64,000 bases of DNA from Acridotheres tristis (Eukaryota; Chordata; Aves; Passeriformes; Sturnidae), in contig CM072905.1 in assembly GCA_037013685.1 (NCBI GenBank), positions 7,575,491 through 7,639,490 of the forward strand, read 5' to 3'. The notes below the pieces were generated by a model. The model was not told the origin of the DNA, searched no databases, and worked only from the letters and a program-made list of their open reading frames with translations. Both the position numbers and the translations under genes were made by a program. This document shows, piece by piece, positions 24,301 through 36,200 of the stretch; position 1 is the stretch's first letter, and each line of letters opens with the position of its first letter.

Positions 24301-24640
24301 ACTCTGTGTCTGTGATTAGAGAGCTCCGAAAATCGGAGCCCTCGGGAGCGCTCAGCGCCGCCATGGCTGTGACGGCGCGACCGCCCACGCCTCAGGCAGA
24401 GCCGGAGTGACGTCACAGCGTGTGACGTCATGCGTCGCGCACGCGCACTGCCGCTAACGGCCGTCACGGCACATCCACAGCCAGCCCCGCCCCGGCGGGG
24501 TACGGAGGCCCCACAGGGCCAATCCAAGCCCGTTCCGCGTTGCCATACGGGAGCCCAATGGGGTCACGTCAGTCCAATGGCGATCGTTACTTGTTGCCAT
24601 GGCAGCGGGCGCCTGCGGCCGTGGGGAGACCCCAGTACCG
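24300..24640. promoter_or_regulatory. CpG island with promoter-type motifs, no known gene
   Basis: This is a sharply GC- and CpG-rich block in otherwise AT-rich intergenic DNA. It contains two perfect CRE palindromes (TGACGTCA at 24408-24415 and 24423-24430), an NRF1-type site (GCGCACGCGCA, 24437-24447), a GC box (CCCCGCCCC, 24485-24493) and three CCAAT boxes (24519-24523, 24555-24559, 24574-24578). A GCTCCGA/TCGGAGC hairpin lies at 24323-24339. This combination is typical of constitutive, often bidirectional promoters. There is one short frame with an excellent Kozak start (GCCGCCATGG, ATG at 24363), only 15 codons long. No splice donor or conserved protein is evident. It could drive a noncoding RNA in either direction, or be a distant promoter. 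Confidence 0.65.
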
Positions 24641-24866
24641 CTGTCTCCTCACGGGGACCCCTCAGTGCCATTATTCTGTCAAGGGGACCTCCCAGTATAC
24701 CGCCATCCCTTCATGAGGGACTCCCAGTGCTGCCATTCTCTTCTGAGGACCCCCCGGTACCGCCATTCCTTCGTGAGGGACCCCCAGTGCTGCCATTCTC
24801 TCCTGAGGACCCCCAGTGCCTTTGCCCCTGAAAAGGATCCCCCAGTGCCACCATCCCTGTTTGGGG
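24629..24866 (+). repeat. Degenerate ~30-bp minisatellite, 8 units
   Basis: Eight units of 28-33 bp are seen, each opening A-C/T-C-C-C-C-A-G-T and closing in GAGG or GGGG. Starts are at 24629, 24657, 24687, 24720, 24749, 24780, 24809 and 24837. Units 3 and 5 resemble each other (CCGCCATCCCTTC type), as do 4 and 6 (GCTGCCATTCTCT type), so the array partly grew as a dimer. Long open frames across it reflect the repeat. Confidence 0.85.
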
Positions 24867-25156
24867 TGGCACTAGATCACTTCTAAGGTCACTTCAACAC
24901 AAATGAGTGTGTGATGGATTGGTGGTTCTGCAATTATTTAGAAGACAATACCCAGAAGGGGAGATGCTGCTGCAGCAGCTGGTGAAATTTCCTCTATAAA
25001 GGGACATCCCGCCATAGCATCTGGTGAAATTTCCTGTATAAATATTGATGAGAAGCACCTCAGAAGCTGCCCAGCCAAACCAGGACATGCCCCAGGACTG
25101 CAGGTCCCTCCCCAGCACCTGCAGGGACCCACACGGGTGTATCCAGAGGGATGCTC

Positions 25157-27123
25157 TTTATTACAGCCTTGCCAGTGCACATGGAGAAATGCACCGCTCA
25201 AAACTCGTGGGTTTTCCATCTTGACACCCCTTCGTTTCATGTCTTGTGCAGAGGTTTTTTTATTTGTCTTCATTTCTTTCTTAAATTTGAGCCTAGCAAA
25301 TAACAGGTTTTTTCACCACTGTCCTGTTATCAATAGCATCTGGACATTTGGGTGAGGATGTTCAGAGCTGGTCTGGACAGGACAGGGTTAATTCCAGCTG
25401 CTGTCCCTTGTACAGTGCTATCATTGCTGCCATACTCTGAAGCTGAAGGATTTGAGGATTTTTTTCGTTCTGCCCCAGAAATGTTCCTATTCAGAGAAGA
25501 CTCAACCGTAACATAAAAAACATAAAAATATTTTGGAAATAAACTGTGAAGTCTGCAAAACAAAGACTAAAAATCGACTACACTTTATCTCTCCTTTACT
25601 TGCTTTCATGAAGCGTTTTGGAAAAGATCCTGATTTCAGTTTTGAGCTAGGGACGAGCCCCATATACAAATTTTCTACATTCCTTTGCACAGCTTGACAA
25701 GAGAAACTGAATCCTAGGGACACAGCAAGTTAAATGATATTTCACATCATGGGACTACTTTTCCCACTTAATTTGTTCATGTTGAATAAGAAGAGTAATT
25801 TTCAGACATTAAATATAAATTAAATCATGATTGGTAGTAAAACCAGCTTGATCTCATCATAAATATGCCTTGACCTAAGTGAAAATTATTAGAAGATAAA
25901 ATGATTCTTAAAAATATAAGTGTCTGATGTTACAGAACACAGTATACTGGGAGACAGCGACCAGATAACAAGATATTAGGTTTCTTGAACTGAAGAGGAT
26001 TACACAAAATAAAGCAAAACTAATTTTTTAAGTGATCATTCCCTAAAAGTGGGTCAGAAAATGCTGCCTCCCTTTGTGAGCAGTTACTAAAACCAAGAAA
26101 ATCCTTCCTGATAAGGAAGTATTTAACAGGATTTCATAGGAGAGATAAGCACACCAGAAGACATTAAGTTATAATTAGGAATACTCATCGATTTACTCTA
26201 TTCAAACCACCAAGGGCTGGTCAAGACTGTTCAAAATACTTGATAAAATCACAAAGATCTCCTAAGTATGTAGTTTCCCACATAATTTCCTATGAGAAGA
26301 GTAGGATCTGAGGTGGACACAGCTTTGTGATAAACCCAGCAGCCTTTCTGTGGTCCTTTCAGTGTCAGGAGATGTTTGTGTTTCCAGGTTGGAGTTTGCT
26401 GCTGCTTCCTCAGGCGTGAGGATGATCTCAATGAGGTCAGCCGGAACCAGCTTGGATTGGTTTCAAAAGCCAGCATGAAGGAGGATGAAGTGTTCTTTCC
26501 AGGGAGATGAGGGGCAACATGCCCCTGATCAGAGCACTGATGCTTTGCCTTTGGCTCTTTGTTTTCTAACTGTAGGGTTGGAAGCCTCCCTGCCAAGAGA
26601 GGTTGTGCAGTCTCCATCTTTGGAGCTTTTCAAGACCTAACAGGATAAAGCCCTGAGTAACCCACCTTGGTCCCACAGCTGATGCTGCTTTTAGCAGCAG
26701 ATTGGACTATAAGAAGACCCTTCAACCTGAGTTATTCTATTATTTTCATCCATTTTACACTTATCATCTTTGGCTTTCTTCAGATATCAAACTGAGAAAG
26801 ACTAGGCTTGAAAGTTAATTTGCATAAAGCATGGCCAGAAAAAAAAAAAGTGAGTTTAACTGCTTTGCAGGACTGAGACATAGGACCCAGCCAGAAAGAA
26901 GTAAAAAATCGCTGTACGAGATGATAGCTCTGCAAAGAAAAATTATTAAAAGGCTGAGCAATTACAAGTCTTTTGAAATACATATCACAGGCCTATATGT
27001 GTTTGCAAAACAAACTGAAACTGCAAAATAACTACTGAGACACTTTTCAAGCACTACAGCCTCCAGTGTCCTGCAGAACAAGGGTCAAGATGGCTTTTGG
27101 GCACAGCCTGCCCTGGCTGCAGG
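25157..27123 (-). other. MXRA7: Probable distal 3' UTR of MXRA7
   Basis: This AT-rich stretch follows the MXRA7 stop at 27124. Minus-strand AATAAA signals occur at 25264-25259 and 25162-25157, giving a UTR of about 1.9-2.0 kb if used. No other gene signal is present. Assignment and end point are inferred from position and signals only. Confidence 0.4.
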
Positions 27124-27238
27124 TTATATATCATAGAGTCTGAGCTGCTCCTTCATGTCTCCTTCAGACATCTCTCCAAACGTGTCACTTTTTTCCTTCA
27201 TCAGTCTGAAGATGGCAGCCAGCTGCTCTCTCTGAACC
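27124..27238 (-). CDS. MXRA7: MXRA7 exon 4 (distal last coding exon)
   Basis: The 115-nt coding part encodes residues 221-258 and a TAA stop at 27126-27124. It contains VQREQLAAIFRLMKEKSDTF and then GEMSEGDMKEQLRLYDI, matching the conserved MXRA7 C-terminus. The acceptor is TCTTCTTGACAG/GGTTCAG. Confidence 0.92.
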
Positions 27239-30200
27239 CTGTCAAGAAGAAAAGGAGAAGTAGGAATAGCCAGTCCAGGAGCAAGAACCACTGTCAAATG
27301 AAACACAGAGCCAAAGGCAGGTCACTGTACAAACCTTACTGGCTGCAGGAAATCTGTGCCTGTGAGATAAAGCAGAGACAGCCTCTGGTTCTCCTTCCTC
27401 CCCCTTCCCCTCTATCCCATCATCCTGCACGTCTCTCTGCAGCTCCCTAAACGTGGAGATAAACCAGCCTGCTTTTACACTGGCTTTGGAGCTCCTTAGG
27501 GCTTATCTCTGCTCAAACTTTCAAGATAACTCAACATGTGGAATTTTATAGGACCAACATGTCCCAATTTAGCAGACTCCATAACGAACCTGGATTAAGA
27601 TTCAACAGCCCAGTGTGTAATATGAGGATGTAGATACATAGTAATTCAGGAATAGCTATTAAATTTTAAATGCATATCCTAACTTAAAACTAGAGAGCAG
27701 GCTGCCTCTCAGCATGGACATGACTTTAATCAGCCACTGGAAGATAAGATCATGGATAGGAATTTGCTTTGATTCGAGTTTGTCTGCCAATGTCCACTGG
27801 TGAGATAGACTCCAGCAGTGAGGTGGTCCCTGTGTAGGCAGAGGCTGACCAGTGGACCATCTAGCTCAGATTTTTAATCCCCAGGCAGTTCCATAGTAGA
27901 TGATTAACACCCTTCTCCCCCTAACAGAAGATATCTTGATTTTTCCCTACCCTGAACCAGTTAACCACTGTACATCCCATGAAGATTGGTATCTGTGACA
28001 GGGCTTTATTTATAGCAGGACTTATACTGCTCATCACTGAGGGATACAGGAGGGTGGGCAGCACAGGAGTGCCATTTGTTTGCAGGTAGCTCATGAACTG
28101 GTAACTCTACAAAATTCCCTTTTGGGGCAAGATGAATATGCACGTGGCTCCAGGAAGGCTGGCTGAGGATGGAATGTTCCCAGTGCCAGACTCCAACCTG
28201 ACTGGGATCAGGCTGCTCTATTGCCTAGCACATCTCATTCTGACATGTGGGACATGGAAAGAACTAATGGGGATTTATAATAGTGCTTTATGGCTCTAAC
28301 AAGGCAGATGTAGTTCCTGGTACTTCAAGGTTCATTTTGTCCCTGCATGAGTGTGAGGCTGGAACTCAGTGACAGCTCAGAGCACAGACCTGCCACAATC
28401 CCAGCTCCTCCTGCTTGTCCAGCACCCTTAGACCTCCCGTGGGCTAAAAACACAGAATCTGCCTTTTACTCCCTGTCAGGAGTCCTCTTTCCTGTCACAA
28501 GGAGCTTCCCACACAGGACTTTAAACCATTTAATTAATCCATTTAAATGCAAGCCACTGAATAACCTGGGGTAGTCTTCCTGCAAGGCCTGTATGGATGA
28601 GCTATCAGCTGTTCCAGTAACAGGAGGGGCAGTAATAACTATTGACAGGCAAAAACAGGGCACAGTCTCTTCTTTAAAGAAAGGACAGCATCAACCCACC
28701 AGCAGCCTCCACACCACGAACAAGACCAGAGGAAGACAGTCAGGAAGGAGCAGAGGAACCTTCTTCCCGTGCTCCTGAGCTCCTGCTCTGCATTTTCCCC
28801 TCTCCTGAGCTAAGCCCCAGCAGAAGCACGAAGAGCAGCCTGTCCTCTCAGCACTGCTGAAGCAAATAGAGCAGGAAAAAAAGCAGATCCTGGCTAAAGC
28901 AAGCTCATTTGCCAGTTCTTTTGTATTGCAATTAAAATGCAATGGTCCTACAGCCAAACATCCTGATAATGATGTGGGATCTTTTGCCTGTGGAAGCCTG
29001 GATTTGTCTGTCTCTTCTGTAATGCTTTGTGCTCACAGGAAGAGCATCCAGCTGCCCTTTCCAGACGAGAGGATGGGAAGCAGGGTCATGAGTGATCAAT
29101 ATTTTATTTTAGATCATCACTGGGCACCAGAGGGCACGTTGCCAGTCTGGTGTGGAGAAATTCAATACACAGCTTGGCCTCGTGTGTCTGCAGTGCATCC
29201 CAGCTGGGAGTGCTCACAGAGGTCTGCAGCCCTCACTCCTTATTTCACAGGCATCAGCGCTGCTGAAACCTCCCCAAAAGCCCATTTTCTTGTCTCCAAA
29301 ATCAGGATCACAGACAATATTCCCTCTCTTTTTCTGAAGCACAACATCAATGCATTTTGGCTCTCCCCTCAACTTTAAATATTATGACTGTGCACTTGGA
29401 AAATAGAAAAAAGAGCTGTTACTTCTCTGCACTACATAATCTGCTACAAAGGGACAGCAAAACAAAGATAAAGTGAGAAAAGAGCCTGGGAAGGAAGAGT
29501 AAGGCACCACAAACATGAAACTGTCTTTGAAGAGGAGCTTCTCTATCAGAGGTGACCTTGCTAAACAACCTTGTAGTGCTCCAGCTTGGTTTGGGTTTTG
29601 GGTATTTTTTTGGATGAGTTCAGATCAAACATTCCCCATTCACAAATAAAATCATTCTCTCTTCTCATAAATGCTGTCATCAAAACTACTTTGATTCTGG
29701 AGGTCAAGCAGGATTTTACTTATTGCTAACAAAATAGATTAATTAAGGATTTTCGAAGCAGCCTAATTCTTCTTCATAGACAATTACATTTGCATACTTA
29801 GCTCCCTTAGGCTCTTTATAGACATTTCAGTCCAAGACTTTTACAGTTAGCTGGAGGCCTGGGGCAGTGAGCCATAGGTATGTTAGAGATCTGGGGTTTA
29901 GGAACTGCTAAGCACCCGTGTCCACAGCAGCTGAAATCCTGGGCAGAGCTCTGCATTGGGAATGTTGTTAATTGCTCTGCAGCCAAACCAGGATCCTGCT
30001 GCAACTCTGTGTTGCTTCATCAGAAAAAGGGGAATATCCCTGAATTTCCCTCTGATCATTTATGGGAGTGTAATCATTTATGGGATAAAAGTCATGGAGG
30101 GCAGAATGTACCTCTAACCTAAAATCCAGATTTTCAACACAAATCTCTTGAGGAAGAAGTTAAAAGCTGCTGGAGGTAGGGAGAACAAGCACAAACCAAA

Positions 30201-33200
30201 TAAACTATTCAAAGGTTTATTGGACCAAACAAAGGCAATTTTTACAGATTCAAGCCACTAGAATTACAGTCCTTTGTATAAGAGCCACCATCAGATACAA
30301 AACAAACAAAAACAAACAAAAGTAAAAAATACCCAGACAGCCATTTGTGTTGAAGAAAGAGTTTGACTTGCTGCCACTAGCAAAAATCTGGACTTAACTA
30401 CTGACTTTGCTGGATGTACATATTGCCATGTAACTTAAACACAACGGATATAAGGCATTCTTTGCATAGTTGGGTGCTTGGGACACAGTCAGCCAGCCAG
30501 CACCGAGGGGGGACAGCGGCTGTACCAGCGGGATGTTGAAGCAGAGGGTCCAGATGTGCCTAAATTCATATGCAAACCACTGAACACGCTTGCAGTTGTC
30601 GGCTGGGAAGGGGCAGCCCAGCCTCTTCTAAAGCTGAAGCCTCCTGCTGTTCTTTAAATGAGCCTGTTTATGAAGAATTGCCAACCCCAGGCGCTGGAAA
30701 GGACAACTGTGTACAAGGTTTCAAGTATTGTCTGCATAGGAATTAAAAGGGGGGGATAAAAAAGCAGCCAGTTGGGTTCCTGATATGTTTGCAGCATTAG
30801 CCAAGAGGCAGTGACAGAGAAGCTTTGGAGGACACATCCCCACCCAGCCTGGTGTTTCTGTAACATCACTAAAGGACTTGGACCCTTTTCTCTCTCTCAA
30901 AAATCAGCTGGGTTTGACTTAAAACCGAGTATGTGCTCAGCCAAATTAATCTGCTCTGTGTGACAGAGCCGAGGGGCAGCACTGAGCTCTGGCTCCCATG
31001 GACCAGCAAGAGAAGAGGGCACTGGAACAGCAAACAGGCAGAGGACTGGGGAGTGTGCCCCTCCCAGGACCTCCATAATCTCATCCTGAGCCAGAGGGAG
31101 CCCCTGATGCCAGAGCTGCCTCCTTGGGTCTCTCCTCTTGGGAGCTGGAGTAGGGAAAAGTGAGGATGCAGATAATAACAGCAGCCAAAGTGTGGTCTCT
31201 CCACTGCAAGCAGAACAGCTAAACAATCAAACTTCATCACTTCTTGAGCCTCCTGTCTACCTACAGAATCAGCTCTCTGCTAAAATGACTACAGAAGCAA
31301 GATTTGAGTCAGCCCAGCCATGGTCTGCCATCCCTCACACGGACCCCACTTTGTCCCCTCCACCCCTCGGAGTAAAGCAGCTTTGTACAGCACTGGAAAT
31401 CACAGGCAGTTACCACCCCCCAGCAATAAAGAGGCATTTGGCCCCAGGACAAACAACTTGAGATTCTGCTACAAGGTCCCAGCTGGTCTGAGAGCAGAGC
31501 TATGGTTTGCCCACCCCAGGAAAGGAACAATGTGAATTTCATGGCCTAATATATGTAACAAACACAACTAATAGACTCGTTGCATATTTAGTTTCACTTT
31601 GGGTTTTGTTTGGGGGAGAGGGAGGAAGGTTCTTCCCAGTCCCCCAAACACAACTCAGGTCACTGCTTGGGCCCAGCCCCAGTCCATGGAGCCACACAAC
31701 AGGATATCCTCAAACTTGACAGGAGTTTTTGAAGAACTCAACTTCAGACCAAGAGGGGATCCCAAGTTTTGAGGGTTTATGGATTTCTCTTATGGGTGTG
31801 TTTGGTTGGTTTTGGTATTTCTCTCAAGCCTTTAATGATGCCAAGGGATGCCTTTAGGAGGAGGCTAGGGACAACTTCATATAGTCTTCAGGTCTGCAAA
31901 GAGAAACAGGGAGAGAAATCATTTCAGTCATTTCACCCCTCAGCTTGGTTCATTATTATTCACATAAACGAGCAGGGAGAGCTCTCAGTGTGTGTGTTGG
32001 GGGGAAGGCAAGGCAGCTTCCCCCTCAGGGCAGGACAAGCTGCTGTTTGCAAACCTCATGCTTCTAAGAAGGACTTTGCTTCATCTATTGCAGCAGGATA
32101 GTCGAAACCCAATAGGAAGTGCAAATCCTCTTGTCTGGCACCAAGCTGTTACAACTCTTCTGAGCTACTAATAAATAGTGGAGAAGCCAAACTAATTAGC
32201 TCCGGGGGTTACTGCCTCAGTGTCCTGTGCAGAGCCCCCGGGGGCTGCTGGCACCCTTGAATCTGGCAGCCCAGATTCCTTTTCCCACCTGTAGGCAGAT
32301 GAGCCAGGAACAAGTGCTGATTTCACAAGGTGGTGTGCCTGAACTGCTTGACCATTCTCAGTCTTTCTACAGATGAGTCTGCTCGAGGGAAGGAGGTAAA
32401 ATCCCTTCAGGTCACTTCCTTTTTGAAGGAAAGGTCTCCCAGTGTCCCAAGGAAGGAGAGTGAGATGTGTTTAATGTGTGGGGACATCCAGGCACTCCCT
32501 CCACGTCTTGTTAGCAGAGCCAGAGTCTAAAAAATGTGGTCCCTTGTTCTTCCAGACACTCTGCCCATACTGGCCCAGCATCTCTCATGAGTGAACCATC
32601 CACATCAGGAAACATCCAACAGAAGGCTGGACAGTTGCCCATGGACACTGAGACCTGCACTGCAGTAGAGGGAAGCTACAACACACATCACCTACCCTAC
32701 AAACACATAGAGACACCCCCAGCCTCATTGCTCCTGGATTCAATAAGGTTCATAACACCTGAGCCACATTTGGAAGTCCCCTACTCCTGCCAGGGTGAGG
32801 AACAGCCTCATTTCTTAATCGCTCTCCTGCAAAATCTTGCCTTCTCCAGCAGCCCTCTGGGCACAGCCAGGGACCCGGATCCCGGGTGGGAGGTGCTGGG
32901 GAAGCATCACGAGGGACTGGGGTTACTGGAGAGACGTTCCAAGGCTCAGTGGCCACCCCGTTGGGACAAAGAAAGGAAATTTTCCGGGGTGGATAATCAC
33001 CGCGCGGGATTCGCGGTGCTCAGGAGAGGATCATCCCGCTCAAGTCACGCAAGCATAATCAGATTTCACGTGTGAGGGCATAAGCTCGTTGCCATGGGGG
33101 CCCAGGAGGGGAGGGCCCCTCCAGTGTGCCACAGTTGGAGTGAGGAGGGATGGGGGACACGGGGAGGGTGGATGAGTCCCTCACAGGGATGCTCATCTCC

Positions 33201-36200
33201 ACAGGGCCAGGCTGACAGCTGGCGTGAGATCTCAGAACCAGCATGACTCTAATGGAGGATGTACATCAGAGCCAGAAATTCCCATCTGCACAAGAGGGAT
33301 AGCCCTTTCTGCTCCTGGAGCAAGCTGTGAGGGGAATTGGACTAAAGAGCATGAGACAGTCTCTCTCTGGGACTTTGGGGCCAACCCCCAGGCTGAGTTC
33401 TGGCATTTCAGACACGGAACTTGAAAGTCTTAATTAGCTTGGGATGAAGGCCCAGAGATCTGAACCACTGCTTATCCTTGGTTCTTCCCTCCTTTCCAGT
33501 CTCCTTGGAACTCCCCAGCAGTTCATCAACCAAACCAGGTTAGGGTCATCTTTTGCCAGAAGCTGTATCCTTTCTTCAGATAAAGATTATCCAGGCATTT
33601 CTTTTCCTGCCCAAGCCAATGGCCAAGTCACTGAATCACATGATTTCTCAGCTGGACATGGTTCTGTGCAAGGAAAAGCTGGAGAACAAGGAGCCCGGAT
33701 AAAAGCAGGTCCTGGAATATGAGGGCAGCTCAGGAACTGAAGTCTCAAAGCATGGAAACTGCCTGTCCCTCTGGTGGCCTCAGGAGCAATTCCTTCACTC
33801 CAGTTCACCCCCAGCACTGACACGAGGCTTCTTGCTTTTGAGAGAAGACAGCACCTCAGCTCTGAAAAGCTGAGGGGTTACTGGTGGCATTCCCATGAGC
33901 ATCTCTCTCTCACATGTGCAAAAATCCACAGCAGGTCAGGAAATCTGTAGCCCATTCATAGGCTTCAGCTTTCCAAAGGAATCCTGACTCACTCTAAGGA
34001 GATCCCAGAGCATCCTACTGTTACCATGTGTGGTAACTGCTTGTGCCCTTTTCAGGAACAGTTTCTCTCAAAAAATTATTTTCAGAAGCACAGAGCATTC
34101 CCAGCTCTTTTCCCTGGCTCAGGACCTTGTCAGGACCATCAGTCCTCTGCTCTGAAATCCTGGCAAGGAAGGTGCACAGTAACCTGGCTCCAGACTCTTC
34201 TCACTTCAAACTAGGATTAACCCTTGAGGATGAAGAGCAGGGAATAAAAGCCCTTAGTGCTGGGCAGACCTGGAAATGAGTGCTTGACATCTCCCCAAGA
34301 AGTTCCCTCCCATCTCACTGCTGGGGATGGTCCCATCACCCTGTCCCTGTTTCTTTACCATGGGAGCAACAACCATCTCCTTTCTGGTGGTGACTATAAC
34401 CCAGTCTTGAGGTATTGCAGGAAGAATATGAGGAATGACAGACTAATTCTAAGCTTTCTGGTGGTCCCAAAAGTGTGAGCCAGTTGCTTCAGCCAATCAG
34501 CAACACACAGAGAGGACTTAAATGTAGAGCAGGGAGACAGTGCTTAGAACAGAGAAAAGAGATTGAGTGAGAGGTGCCAAAAGGAGCTTCATCAACACAA
34601 ATCTGAAATTCCTCCACTGCGACAAAGAAGTTGAAAGGTGCACTGGGCTTTGGGAAATACCTACTATGCCTCGAGGCTGCCAGAAACAGTGTGACCAGGG
34701 AGCACAAGTCTCATTGGCTTGAGGACAGGGGCTGGTGAGGAGTCAGTGGGATCAGGGGCTGTATCACCCCCAGCAGACCTTACCCACAACTGTTTTGGGG
34801 CAGAAGCTTCCCACATTTCCCACCCAGAACAGCAACAGCTGACAAGGCCAGAGCACAGCCAGGAAGGTGGCTTGGGCTCCTGACCAGCTCATCCCTCAGT
34901 CGTGTGCCCATTCCCTGGCACACTCATTCCTGACCACCCCAGCCAACACCACAGCAGTGGGAAAAGCTGGGAACAGGCTGGGCTGTGCTTTCCTCCATCC
35001 CTCAATGTTTGTCCTCCAGTTCACTGAACACCAGTTTGCTCCCAGCCTGGTGAGATGCCCCAATTCCTTGCATCCCTGGGTCTCACCCAGCAGCAGGAGA
35101 GCCCAGGATGGGCAGAGCAGGGCTGCCAGGGAGTTAGCAGGCAGAGAACAGCCAGCTGCCCATGCTGCACAAGGTTAAGCAGAAGCAGATGAAGACAAGT
35201 CATGAGCGCTGGGTGAGGGAGACACAGAGAAGCAGCCACAAGCCAGGACAATTCAAGACCTGAGCAAAAAAAAAAACAAACCCAGGAGCTGAAGCAGAGT
35301 TGCCGTCTGAGCTAAAATCTCATGCCAAGGCCGGGTCAGAGACTCACACCCTGCAAAGGCTACGGGGGAGTTTGCATGGGTTTCCTCTCTGAGATGGGAG
35401 AGGAGGAGATGGGAAGGGGCTTCCTGGTCTCTCTTTCCCTGGCTTTCTGTGGGAGGCATCCTGAGTTACTCTGGTTTTAAACCTTTTGGGGATTCATGAC
35501 TCAATCATGACTATAAATAGGGCCAGGGCTCCAGTCCACTGACATCTCATAGGTCAGAGGATTTTCCCCAGGGATATGGAGGCAGGGAACAGCACCAGGC
35601 CAGCAGCAGCCTCCCTCCTCATCCAAGGGGAGTTGGGCACCTACAGAGTCAGCATGGGGAGGAGCTCAGCAGGGATCCCCAAACATTCAGTGCCCTTTAC
35701 TACAAGACACACGTGGGAAGCAAACACACCTCATGCCCTGGGTGTTTGGCAGCTGAAAGCCACCTTGCCCATGGTTGGTGCCATCCCTGTGGCTTGTGGC
35801 TGCAGTAAAGCAGTGGCCACCCTGTCCTGCAGAGTGCCATGGCCCTGGGCTCCACCCCTCCTGCTACTTCTCCTCCCTCAGCCCAGGACGACTACCGTGC
35901 TGCAGAAGATGAGAAGCAAACAAATAATAACACCTCTCCCACCTCCCCCCAAAAAAGGCCAAACTTACCAGCTTCCAAAAGAAGCACCATGCTGAACAGG
36001 ACAGGACAGGACAGGAAAGGACAGCAAAGCCACTGGGTGGGGGAAGGTTAGCAAAAGACAGGGAGGAGAAAGAAGCCCCATGCTGTATGGAGAGGGGAGC
36101 GAGCAGGCAAGCCAGGGTTATGTGATGGCAATGCAGGGGGTGGACAGGGACAGATGCCAATGGACAGCTCTCCCAAAATGCAACCTCCCCCAGCTCTGTC

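Noticed and set aside
24430..24886. Open frames starting in the CpG island (133 and 95 codons)
   Set aside because: Most of each frame is translation of the ~30-bp minisatellite, with no splice donor or conserved protein. The CpG island itself is kept as a finding.
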